DNA from: Pythium myriotylum
Taxonomy: Eukaryota; Oomycota; Peronosporomycetes; Pythiales; Pythiaceae
Length of the DNA stretch: 64,000 nucleotides
Reading direction: 5' to 3'
Assembly: GCA_023091665.1 (NCBI GenBank)
Contig: JALJCQ010000033.1
Location: forward strand, 682,001-746,000
Positions within the stretch are counted from its first letter, which is position 1, and each line of letters begins with the position of its first letter. The position numbers and the translations under genes were made by a program. Positions 11,404 through 22,500 of the stretch are shown piece after piece. Below the pieces are notes generated by a model. The model worked only from the letters and a program-made list of their open reading frames with translations. It was not told the DNA's origin and searched no databases.

Positions 11404-13435
11404 CTAACTCATGAAACTCGAAAGAGCATCAGCGAACCCAACGGGCTCTTTCGCTTCGGTCCCGTCACAAAACAAGTGCTGCTGTAAGGCCGGAGGCAAC
11501 GCCGTCACGCGGAGGTAGAACTCGCTAAGCTTTTTCTGCATCTCCTCTTTCTCCTAGATTGGTATTGCTGAGTAAGGATTTAGTCAATCAACATGTCCCA
11601 CTGTCACTTACCTCGCTAGTTTTGCGCTGCTGTAATGTAAGCTCGTGAAGTTCATTCTCAATTCTTGATGCCTTCTCCTTAACCTCGACTTTAAGGTCGG
11701 CGATACGATCAAGTAGCTGCTTCTCTTTTTCTTCCGCCGACTTGATCGTGGCACTAAGAGTATCTACAAGCTCTGCGCGACTGCCCATTTCTTGGCGAAC
11801 ACTTTGCTCAAGGTCACGCACCTTGTTGTCAAGAAACACGTTCTGTTGTGTCAAGTCTTCAACCGCATGTTCCAGAATAACGTGTCGACTCTCAAGCGAT
11901 GCTTTCACACTGCGAAGTTCCGTTACCTCATCTTTCAACCGCTTGCTCTCCGTTTCGTCAATATTGACTCGAGATTTTTTCGCATCATGGAGCTTTTGCA
12001 TCATTTCGATCTCACGAGCCACAGAAGCACGAAGCTGCTCTTCCTCTCGCTTAAAACGATCAATTAGTGTAGCCTTTTTATGCTCAAACTCACTTTCAAG
12101 AGTCTCTCGTAGTCCGCTCAAATGTTTATCAGTCACACGCCGAATCACAATGTCTTCCAACTTCCGGAATAATTCAACAGCATCGGTGCGATAGAAATCA
12201 CACAGCACAGCTTCTTGTTCAGGGCCTCTTGCTTGTTCTTTAAAAGCTGAGTCAAAACGATGGATGGCATTTAGAGCCTCACGAAATAACTGTGAATTAT
12301 TCGTCACATCATCGCTATCCCCGTTGTCATTCGGTTGAAAAGTACGAGAGGACAGCTCGCACCATAAATCTCTCCGAAGTGTGTCGCAAAATGACCGAGA
12401 ATTTGCTCGAAGGGTCTTGAGTTCCTCTAGATGCCGTTGTTTGAGATCACTTTTGAGCTTGGCGCGCACAGCTCGCCGACTTGGAGCTTTCAAGAGAGCA
12501 GTGCCGCTACGAAACACGTCCATCGCCAGCTTCCAGAGCTCATCGTGCAGAGCCTCAAACGCATCGAGTTCAACAGGAACCGAATTATCACCCATAGACG
12601 ACTGGATGCAGTCGACATAGGTCGCCATTGCATCTTCTGCGACCGCTCTGCACTTGCGTTCAACATATTCGTCCCAGGCGCTATAGAGGTCCGGCTCATG
12701 GCCATCACCTACATCTCGTGCGAAAGTCTTGAAGACAGATAGCAGCAATTCTCCCGTGACATCGCATCCGAAGAGCCTCTTCACTTTTGCATTTCGTATA
12801 ATAAGCGACGAGCCAGCTGATTGTACGAAGTCCCCAGCGCTGCACATCTCAAGAGCCTTGAGGCGCACCATCGATGCGAGAGAGGGTGATAGACACGACA
12901 AAGCGTTTGGCGGAGGTCTTAGTGAATTATCACTAGAGAAATCCATGGTTAGCATACTTGGAAGAGCGTCGTACACCTCGACAGCAGTGAGTTCACGTTC
13001 AAGCATCAGTAACGCCTCTTGGAATGGAGGGAACGCCGGTAGAGCGTTTGCGATTGCTGTGGCTGTATCAGCCGTAGAGATCACTAGCGAAGAAAGAGTA
13101 CAGAGCGCCCCAATCACGGGTGACGAAGCATCTCCTACATCCAAGATAAGCATTTGGTAATCTTCTTCATCAAAAGCCGCAGCTGAGAGCAACGCGACTC
13201 CCGCGCCTGGACCAGGAGAAACTGTCGAAGACGTCGCGCCATCCAGAAGCTCTGCAATCAGTCGGCGTCGTCCCATTGTCGTGGCGCGCGAGCCCAGCAG
13301 CGTGACGATAGCAAGTCGCTCATCATACCAGCGCTGCCGGAGAAGGGATTCGCCCTGCTCAGTCAGACAGCCGCTCCCGTCGAGAATATCGACACCGTCG
13401 AGCCAAGTCACCTCCATCTTGGATTCCACTCCCAT
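11404..13435 (-). CDS. Guanylate-binding-protein-like coiled-coil protein with degenerate GTPase, 2 exons
   Basis: Exons 13435-11612 and 11553-11404 (58-nt intron, GTAAGT donor) give 657 residues. The N-terminal 150 residues follow the order of a GBP/atlastin GTPase (LAIVTLLGSRATTMGRRRL, then MLILDVGD), but the P-loop lacks the GxxxxGKS Lys-Ser and the LDTEG-like switch is lost. The middle resembles the GBP helical domain (SLIIRNAKVKRLF, DVTGELLLSVFKTFARDV), and from about residue 390 to the end there are long heptad coiled coils. Family placement is moderate, from my own reading. The ATG at 13477 or 13417 could also serve as start. The stop lies 15 bp from the convergent EXD3 stop. Confidence 0.6.
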
Positions 13436-13480
13436 GCTGATCAAATTAAAGACACTATAGAAACCTAATACTAACATTTC

Positions 13481-14273
13481 TTAATGAGTACTGGGCGCCA
13501 TGAGCGAGACGCCAAGTTGCTCGGCACTGCTTGCGTCGAGACGCGCCATTAGCTCACTTGCACCAAGCGAGAGATCAATCGGTTCCCACTTCGTTTCCAC
13601 GGACACTGCCTCTGTGTTTGGTCGCTGGCCAAAGCAAACTGATCAGTGACCCATTTACCAAGCTCTCGATCCGCCACAACTCACTACCTTTATAGTGAGA
13701 CTGCGCAAGAGGGTTGTGACGCCACCAGTATTGAACACTGGATCCGATGCTTTCGCTATAGTGTCCATTCGTCCCTCGAGCTCCTTCGTTGCTGCGTGAA
13801 CCTTGGCCACAAAACTCTGCGCAGCTCTCAGCTTCACAACGATCTAATGTAGCAGAGCTCAAGAAAATACGTACCTCCATCAAGTTCACTCGAATAAATA
13901 TGTCTTCGAGTTCGCGGCAATTTTCCATGAGTGAGTTTAGCAGAGCGTCGTGCGACGCAGCCGCGTCCTGACGAAGCACATCCGCGACTGCCGTGGCCTC
14001 GTCGATCTTGAACAGCGCCAGCCCGATGCGCTCATCGACAGGCGGAGTCATCTCCGCTGCTTCGTCAACGACGTCCTCATACGAGACGCAGAGTTGCCGG
14101 AAGGCGCTCCGGAGTTCATTTGTATCGGCGCCGGACTCGCCGGCCCCCGAGGTAGCTTCCGACTCCATCATCCTGATCGACGAAGTGGCCATCGCTTCCA
14201 CTTCCACATCAGCTCCGGACATAATTACGTCTTCTTCCGTAAACGAGACTGTAAAAACCCTCAGCCCAGCCAT
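13481..14273 (-). CDS. Unknown 232-residue helical protein, 3 exons (one 31-nt intron)
   Basis: Exons 14273-13875, 13843-13688 and 13624-13481 close in phase. I do not recognise the family. The N-terminal 55 residues are acidic; the middle is strongly helical with heptad spacing (LRQDAAASHDALLNSLMENC, then KLRAAQSFVAKVHAATKELE), and the C-terminus is Ser-rich. The first intron, 13874-13844, is only 31 nt (GTACGT...ATTAG); reading through it meets a stop, so splicing is needed. Size and helical content recall small adaptor subunits of the BLOC-1 or KxDL type, but nothing specific supports that. Its stop is 45 bp upstream of the GBP-like start on the same strand; its start is 53 bp from PRMT10. 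Confidence 0.65.
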
Positions 14274-14326
14274 TTCAACAGAGAGATCAACCGCCACAGC
14301 GAGATCGCCGTGACTGGAGCGACACC

Positions 14327-15445
14327 ATGAGCGCCGTACCGAAGGACATCGACCCTGAGAAGAAGAAGCAATGGGAGGAGAGCTCCGACTTCGCCAACTA
14401 CTTCTGCACTTACGCATACATCTATCACCAGAAGCAGATGCTGCAGGATGACTTGCGCATGCAGAGCTATCGCGACGCGATCTTTGAGAACCCGGCGCAT
14501 TTCAAGGACAAGGTCGTCCTCGACGTTGGTACAGGCAGCGGAATTCTCGCCATTTGGGCAGCGCAAGCCGGAGCACGAAAGGTCTATGCAGTCGAGGCCA
14601 CTGACATCGCCATCCAGGCCAGAAAGGTCATCAAAGCAAACAACCAGGATCATGTCATTACTGTCATCCAGTCCAAGATTGAAGACGTCGAGCTCCCAGA
14701 AAAGGTAGATGTGATCATCTCCGAGTGGATGGGGTACTTTTTGCTCCGAGAGTCGATGTTTGATTCAGTGCTCATCGCTCGTGACCGGTGGCTGAAACCT
14801 GAAGGAGCTATGTTCCCTTCTCACGCGTCCATGTTCATCGCACCCATGGCAAATGAAGAAGATAGCAACAAGCGGTTCAGCGAGTTCTCGAACGCGATGG
14901 ACGGATGGCGAAATTTCGTGGAAAACACGAAAGCATCGTGGGGTGTTGACATGAGCGTTCTCGGCAACTCGTTCCGCAAGGAGCAGGAACAGTTCTCGCT
15001 GCACACCTCTGCGTGGGCAGAACTCGCACCATCTGATCTTATTGGCGACGAAGTGGAGATCGCTGCTTGGGATCTGAAGACGTGTAAGTTGGAGGATATG
15101 CTTGAGGTCAAGAAATCGTTCAAGCTTGAGATCACGACAATGTCGCGGTTCGGTGGTATTGCTGGCTGGTTCGACGTCGAGTTCAAAGGTTGCATTGAGC
15201 TCCCCGCACAAAAAGAGGTCACCCTGACGACGTCTCCATTTGTTCAGCCAACGCATTGGGGTCAGCAGGTTTTTCCACTGTACCCACTCACCCAAGTGCT
15301 TGTGGGTGATTCTATCGAAGGCGCCATTACGGTTGTGCGTCGCTCTGACAACCAACGCCTCCTCAACGTCAAGTTCCAGCTCCAAGTCCACCATACTGAC
15401 GATGAAAGCGAGCCTCCCTTCACCAATGTGTACCAGATCGAGTAA
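14327..15445 (+). CDS. PRMT10: PRMT10-type protein arginine methyltransferase
   Basis: A single exon of 372 codons. Visible are FANYFCTYAYIYHQKQML, SAM motif I VLDVGTGSGILAIWAAQAGA, post-I YAVEATD, the double-E loop SEWMGYFLLRESMFDSVL and the THW loop QPTHWGQQVF. The pattern (YFCTY, VEATD in place of VECS) is that of the PRMT10 group known from land plants, which makes asymmetric dimethylarginine on histone H4 and other nuclear substrates. Length matches the plant enzyme. The gene has no intron and starts 53 bp from the divergent unknown gene. Confidence 0.9.
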   Translation: MSAVPKDIDPEKKKQWEESSDFANYFCTYAYIYHQKQMLQDDLRMQSYRDAIFENPAHFKDKVVLDVGTGSGILAIWAAQAGARKVYAVEATDIAIQARKVIKANNQDHVITVIQSKIEDVELPEKVDVIISEWMGYFLLRESMFDSVLIARDRWLKPEGAMFPSHASMFIAPMANEEDSNKRFSEFSNAMDGWRNFVENTKASWGVDMSVLGNSFRKEQEQFSLHTSAWAELAPSDLIGDEVEIAAWDLKTCKLEDMLEVKKSFKLEITTMSRFGGIAGWFDVEFKGCIELPAQKEVTLTTSPFVQPTHWGQQVFPLYPLTQVLVGDSIEGAITVVRRSDNQRLLNVKFQLQVHHTDDESEPPFTNVYQIE

Positions 15446-15556
15446 TGGAATAAGTGATTTCTGATTGAAGGTCGCTTTTATATCAATAGATATCCTTTTG
15501 ATGACTCGATAAACAAGTAGTACTTTTAGGCCTGTGTGGTGCAGTCAATTTGGTCA

Positions 15557-16979
<1,423 letters not shown>

Positions 16980-17016
16980 AAGACATAGTTCTCTATTAAA
17001 TGCCAAATCGATGAAC

Positions 17017-18042
17017 CTAAGTGAGGATCTCTACTCCTTCGTCAGTGATAAGAACAGTGTGCTCAGCCTGAGCGCATCTGCTTCCATCTACTGTTGCAAC
17101 AGTCCACCCGTCATCCCAGTGCAATATCTGGCAACGGAACAGTAAGAGTCACTGTACTCAGCATCTGGAACCGCAGATTTATCGTACCTCTGCACTCCCC
17201 TCGCAGACCGCCGGCTCGACGGTGAATGCCATCCCTGGGAGCATTTGTCCTGGTTCGTTGTTGCGGTGGTGAATGATGAACGGTAGGCAGTGGAATTCTT
17301 GGCCAATCCCGTGACCAGTGTACTCCTCATTCACCGAGAAACCATGGGACTCGCAAAGACTTTCGATGAACTCGCCAACTGATGAAAAACGGCTTTTGGG
17401 TTTGCAGCAGGTCTCGATCGCACCAAGTAGGGCTTCATTGGTCACCTGAACCAACTTCTTCCCCACATTGTCGACTTCCCCAACCAAGAAAGTTTGGGAT
17501 GTATCGCCGTGGAACCCATCCAAGAAAACAGAAATATCGATGTTCACGATGTCGCCATCTTCGAGTTCGCGACTACAGGAACGCCAAGACGTGTCAAGAT
17601 TCAAAGTCTAGGGAATCCTCCCAGATCAGTACCTGTCGGGAATTCCATGGACGACGATTTCATTTACAGACGTGCAGACCGACTTGGGGAAGCCTCCGTA
17701 GTTGAGAGGTGAAGGATACGCGCCTAGTCTGATAATTTCGTCGTGCACAATGCGATCAATCTCGTCGGTAGTCTGACCGACAGCAACGTGCTGCCCCGCA
17801 AACGCCAAAATCTCCTTGGCCACCTGGCATGCTCGACGTAGACGTTCCTGCTTGGCTTTGTCCAGAATCGGAATGAAGGGCTTCATGTTCGACATCTGCC
17901 CACTGAGAGCATAAGGAGGCCTCTCGATGTGAGGAGGGACAAGTCGCGTCGGCGATACTTGGCCTGGGGCTACAGGCTTCCTGGAGTTGAGTGCCCCACG
18001 CTGGGCGCGACCGAAGAGCCCGCGCGCGTTGCGGCGCAGCAT
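17017..18042 (-). CDS. Methionine aminopeptidase type I, organellar (MAP1D-like), 3 exons
   Basis: Exons 18042-17633, 17572-17188 and 17127-17017 (two 60-nt introns) give 301 residues. The first about 50 residues are Arg-rich and lack acids ([20 protein letters not shown]), as expected of a mitochondrial presequence. The pita-bread fold shows [20 protein letters not shown], metal ligands in NIDISVF (D) and GDTSQTF (D), the His of [11 protein letters not shown], the Glu of AFTVEPAV and the last Glu of [11 protein letters not shown]. It removes the initiator Met from proteins made in mitochondria. It lacks the N-terminal zinc fingers of cytosolic MAP1. Confidence 0.93.
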
Positions 18043-18253
18043 GTTGATGGGTGGTTGGAACTTGGTGACCAGAGCAGAGTATCGAGAGTGGTATATAACT
18101 TAATTAAGTATATTGTGGAGACTGCCGCGTCGCATTGCAGCAATCCGTGACGTAGGCAGGATCGAGCTGTCGAGACGAGCCTTGCCTTCGGCGCCGTGGC
18201 CGACCGTGTGATTTCCATGGTGCTTCAGAGCGAGTGCACGCCGCGTGGGCAAA

Positions 18254-18595
18254 TCACGAGCATCGTTTCTTCTTCAGTGCGGTTGCCCCTGCGCTGCCCA
18301 CGGCCTTCCCTTGTCGCGCCAACCACCGAGCAAGGACAGGAGTGACGCCAATTGTCACGGCACCGCGCGCCGGCCCCGTAGCAAGGGTTGACACGTACGC
18401 AAGTGCAAACGACCCCGCCTGCGGATCAAGCTTCGAGAGGTCGACGAATGGTATCTTGGCAAGATACTTTTCGATATCAAGACCGTAGCGAATAGCTGCG
18501 TAGGAACCCGAGAGAGTGGTCGCGAAAAGCGACGAGTGGAAGATGAGCGCCGTGCGACCATACTTGCTAACGACTTCCTTCATCTTGGCCCGCAT
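18254..18595 (-). CDS. DUF1279 / FAM210-like mitochondrial membrane protein
   Basis: A frame of 113 codons from the ATG at 18595. It contains KYGRTALIFHSSLFATTLSG, then LDIEKYL, LDPQAGSFALAYVSTLATGP and VTIGVTPVLARWL, the DUF1279 pattern: two weakly hydrophobic helices with a short loop. FAM210 proteins with this domain are in mitochondrial membranes and affect translation there. The frame stays open upstream but has no other ATG, so either this is the true start or a short leader exon is missed. The C-terminus ends in a basic KKKR. Confidence 0.75.
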   Translation of the reverse strand: MRAKMKEVVSKYGRTALIFHSSLFATTLSGSYAAIRYGLDIEKYLAKIPFVDLSKLDPQAGSFALAYVSTLATGPARGAVTIGVTPVLARWLARQGKAVGSAGATALKKKRCS

Positions 18596-18819
18596 GGCGA
18601 CGTTGGTCAATGAATGGCGAGTCCCAACAATGGGCAAGCAGGCAATCCACACCTCGATCTCCCTTGCGTCTGGGTGTCCCACACCAGCACAGATACAAAG
18701 CCTGGAGTGTCCCACATTAGCAAAAGTCACTCAGACGGGGAAGGATAAGGGACATGCTTCCAGTTATCGAGGCATCAAAGTTGGCTCCCTGTATGACTCT
18801 GTGGGCATGGTCCTGCGGC

Positions 18820-19526
18820 TTAAAACGAGACGCGACTAGATGGGACTGAGGAAGCACCTGGCCCCGCGGTGGGTGGAAGAAGTGCGAGGGGGCGTTCGCT
18901 GTGGTTGCGGCGCTGTTGTATCTGTCGAGCTTCCAACTCCCGTTGCACACGCTGCAACTCCAGCTCGATTTCAGCCTTGCGAGATTCTAACGCTCGCAGC
19001 GACACAGCTGAACTGTCATTAGTACACTGATGCGCGAGTGCAGCAGCGGAATTTATCGAGGAACCCACCAGACGTTGCCAGTGATGATCTTTCCGTGGTA
19101 AGGGTTACTTCGCTGCGAGAGCCTCCGCGAAAGGAAGATGTCGTGAAAGACGAAGAACTGCTTGACTTCTTCGATCTTGCTGAGTTTATCTAGAAGTTAG
19201 TTGGCACGTTGTCATGGTCAATGATCGAATTCCATGCATGCATCCGTCCGCTCACCGTTTCAGAACTGTGGTGGTTATCATAGCCTGCTGCTTCGACCAA
19301 AGGTAAACACCATCAGCTGCTTCCTAGGGTCCGCGAAATCTACTTCTCGTTGTCATACACATGGTGGCAGTCGACAATGACTGGGGTTGGCTTTTCAAGT
19401 CATCGTTCGCACTGCCACCGACGTATCGTGAGCTAACACCAAGACATCGCGGCCCAACTTACTCACATCGAGCGCCTCATCGATCCTGTCGTGGAAGACA
19501 TTCCAGTGATTTTGAATTGGGGCCAT
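18820..19526 (-). CDS. Unknown 151-residue protein, 5 small exons, C-terminal coiled coil
   Basis: Modelled exons: 19526-19463, 19380-19361 (20 nt), 19323-19256, 19179-19069 and 19012-18820. They close in frame to 151 residues, with donors GTAAGT, GTGTAT, GTGAGC and GTGGGT and a textbook branch/acceptor ACTAATGACAG before the last exon. I do not recognise the product. It begins MAPIQNHWNVFHDRIDEALD, has KIEEVKQFFVFHDIFLSRR in the middle, and a heptad helix SRKAEIELELQRVQRELEAR near the end. The two middle introns (37 and 76 nt) and the 20-nt exon are the weakest parts. Its ATG overlaps the HYDIN ATG on the other strand. Confidence 0.5.
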
Positions 19527-22500
19527 GGACGGTTGCATTCGACATTTCGAACTTCTCGGGGCGGCAATCCCACCTGTCGCGACTCTTCAGCCCACGCTAT
19601 CAGTTCCTGTGGTTATTCAGAACGACCTGCAGTCGACAAGACACTCTACGATGGAGTCCAAGGCACGACTGAAGCCTAGCGAGCTGAGAAACTCCTTTGC
19701 GTTGGCTAAGACTCGTGCTGCACGCTTCCCAGCCGCCCCACGCCTTCTTGAGTATGTAAATGCTGGTGACCATACGACACGCGTCTCCAGCTCGGTGCCT
19801 CTTCATAAGCCATTGTTCGAGCCATCTCCCACTGAAATTTGGATAGATGACTACACGCCGTTCCAGTCTCTCAATACAAGGATTAGCTTTCGCAACTGCG
19901 ACTCTGTTGCTCGTCGCCTTCGAATTGAGGTGCCATCATCACTTCTCTTCAAGATTCATCCTCTTCCAGTCTTAGGAGAACCTGGCAGGGTTGATGGGAA
20001 AATTGCAGCTGGAATGGAGACTGCCTTCATGCTCGAGTTTAGCCCGCAAGAAGTTAGGGAAATTGCCTTCGACCTTGTATGCTGCACAGAGCGTGAGCGC
20101 TTCGCACTCCCTGTGCGCGTGCGTGGACGTGTAACGGCTTTAGACATCCCGGATGAGATCCACTTTGGTTGCTGCCCAGTGAAAATACCAACATCAAAAG
20201 TGATCGTAGTCCGCAACGTGGGTTCACGAGATGCCAAGTTCGCTTTCGAGACCAGTGAGAACTTCCGCGTTGCACCTGAGCACTCCGTCTTGGTGCAAGG
20301 TGAGGTACTTCAGCTCGAATTGTGTGTTACGCCTCCTCAACTCTGTTTGAACCACGGGGAGTTGTCGATACACGACGATACAGGCCAGACCGCTATCGTT
20401 CAGCTAACTGCCGATGTGACGAACCTCGATGTGTATATCAATGCGCCACTTGTCGAGTCCAACTCGACGTACATCTCGCTCACATCGCGAAAAACGATCA
20501 AAATTTGTAACGACAGTGACTATGCTGTCGATTTTGAGTGGAAAGCCTTACTCGATTCATCTCTCGAGCAACGTGAGCGTGAACGACTGCTCGATGAGCT
20601 AGCGAGTTTGGAAGCAGCTGAATTGGAACAAGTCGCAAGAAGCCTCGAGGGCGTCGGTACTATTAACTCATCTCCCTTCCATGTGAGAAAGGCGATTGAG
20701 AACAAGTACAGACACCTGAAAAAAGTAGCAACAGATGACAGGTTGCAGTTCGTGAGCGAATCTTTTGCGATTACTCCTCTATCGGGACGGGTGTGGCCCA
20801 ATTCAGAAGTGGATGTGGTGATATGCTTCTCACCTGCGAATGCTGTTTTCTATACTTGCGGTGCCTTCCTCGAAATTGGTGGGCAAGAATCGCGAATGCC
20901 TCTTCAGCTTCGTGGTCAAGGTATCGGTCCAAAGGCTAAGGTTGTATACAACGAGCTCCTTGATTTTGGTGAAGTCTATATCACCGAAGAGCGGACCAGA
21001 GACTTCACGATCCAGAACAAAGGCGAAATTCCGGCGTTGTTCGAAGAACTGCCTCTCATTCTAGAATTCCCAGACGGTATGTCGCTTCGCGTTTTTCCTC
21101 ACGCTGGATCGCTTAGCGTGAACGAAATGGTTAAAATTGAAGTAACTTTCTGCTCACTCCTCTTGGGTGAGGTGCTCACGCCCATCCGATTCAGACTAAA
21201 AGGATCGGAGGAACAACTCGTCGTTCGACTAAAAGCTAATGTGGTTCCACCCGTCTTTCGCTTTGATGTTGATCAGATCGACTTTGGCTCAGTGTCGTAC
21301 TCGTTTCTTCATACGACAAGCGTGAAGTTACTCAACTCGTCAAATATTGAAATGGACTACCGTCTTCACATCCCCGACGAGATTAACTACAAAAAGAGGG
21401 AGTACGAGTTCCTCCCATCCAGTGGACGTCTTGAAGCGTATGGTGAAGCAAGCATCCAAATCAGATTCCTTCCCATGAGTATCAAGACTTATGACTACCG
21501 TCTTGCCGTTCAAGTGGCAGGGATACCATCCGACCTCGTACGAATTCCGATTAAAGCCCAGTCAATGGTTCCCGAGGTTACTCTGCAGAACTCAGTATTG
21601 GATTTTGGTGTGTCCTTTCTACGGTATTCACACAAACAAACCCTTATGTTGCACAACCGGTCAACGCATCTCAAAGCTCGTTTTGAAGTTGTTGAGCAAG
21701 ATGATCATTCACGGGCAATTGCAAGTTATACAGCTTGCGAGAGCTGTGGTACGTTACAACCAGATGAGAAGCTTCCTGTCGAGATTTCTTTGTCGTGCGA
21801 GAAAATCGGACCCATCCGGCTCCCGATGTCCGTTTCAGTTCTGGGTAGTACTGACTTACCACTTCCGGTAACTCTTACCGCAATTGGAACCGGCCCACGA
21901 GTGCAGCTCGACCAGTCGGAAGTGAACTGGGGTAGCTGCACTTGTCTTGTTGACCATGAGAGAGTATTGACAATGACGAACACGTCTCTCATTCCAGCGT
22001 CTTTCAAGACTTTCATTCGAAATGCGCGCTCAAAGTTTCAGATCGACCAAAAAGAAGGTGTAATCCCTCCAGGCGGTGTCGTTGAGTTCAAGCTAATTGC
22101 AAATCTCGACGATACGGTTCTTTTCAGAGACACTTTGCACGTACTTGTTACGGAGGGAGATAACCTCGTCGTTCCTCTCAGCATCAAAGGAACCGGCACC
22201 ACAATGTGGTCGATGAGTGAACTCAAATTAATCGACTTCGGCCACCAACTGACAAATCGTGAATGCGAATGGTGCTGCACTTTAGAAAACAAAGGCAAGC
22301 GCTCACAAGTGCTGACGTGGAGCAACCGAACCATTATTCGAGCAAAGCAAGCAGCTAACGAGGCTGCTGCGGTTGCGAATAAGATAGCTATTCCAGCGAC
22401 CATGCGTCAGAGTGCCACTGATGTTGCGGGTGGTGAAGGTGTTATCCCTGTCTTCTCAGTCTTTCCCGCAACAATTGAACTCAAGCCGCGCACAGCATGC

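Noticed and set aside
12381..13160. Several plus-strand frames of 79-150 codons
   Set aside because: They are opposite the GBP-like coding exon and share no similarity with known proteins.
18717..18950. 77-codon minus-strand frame between the DUF1279 gene and the five-exon gene
   Set aside because: It overlaps the last exon of the five-exon gene in another frame and resembles no known domain.
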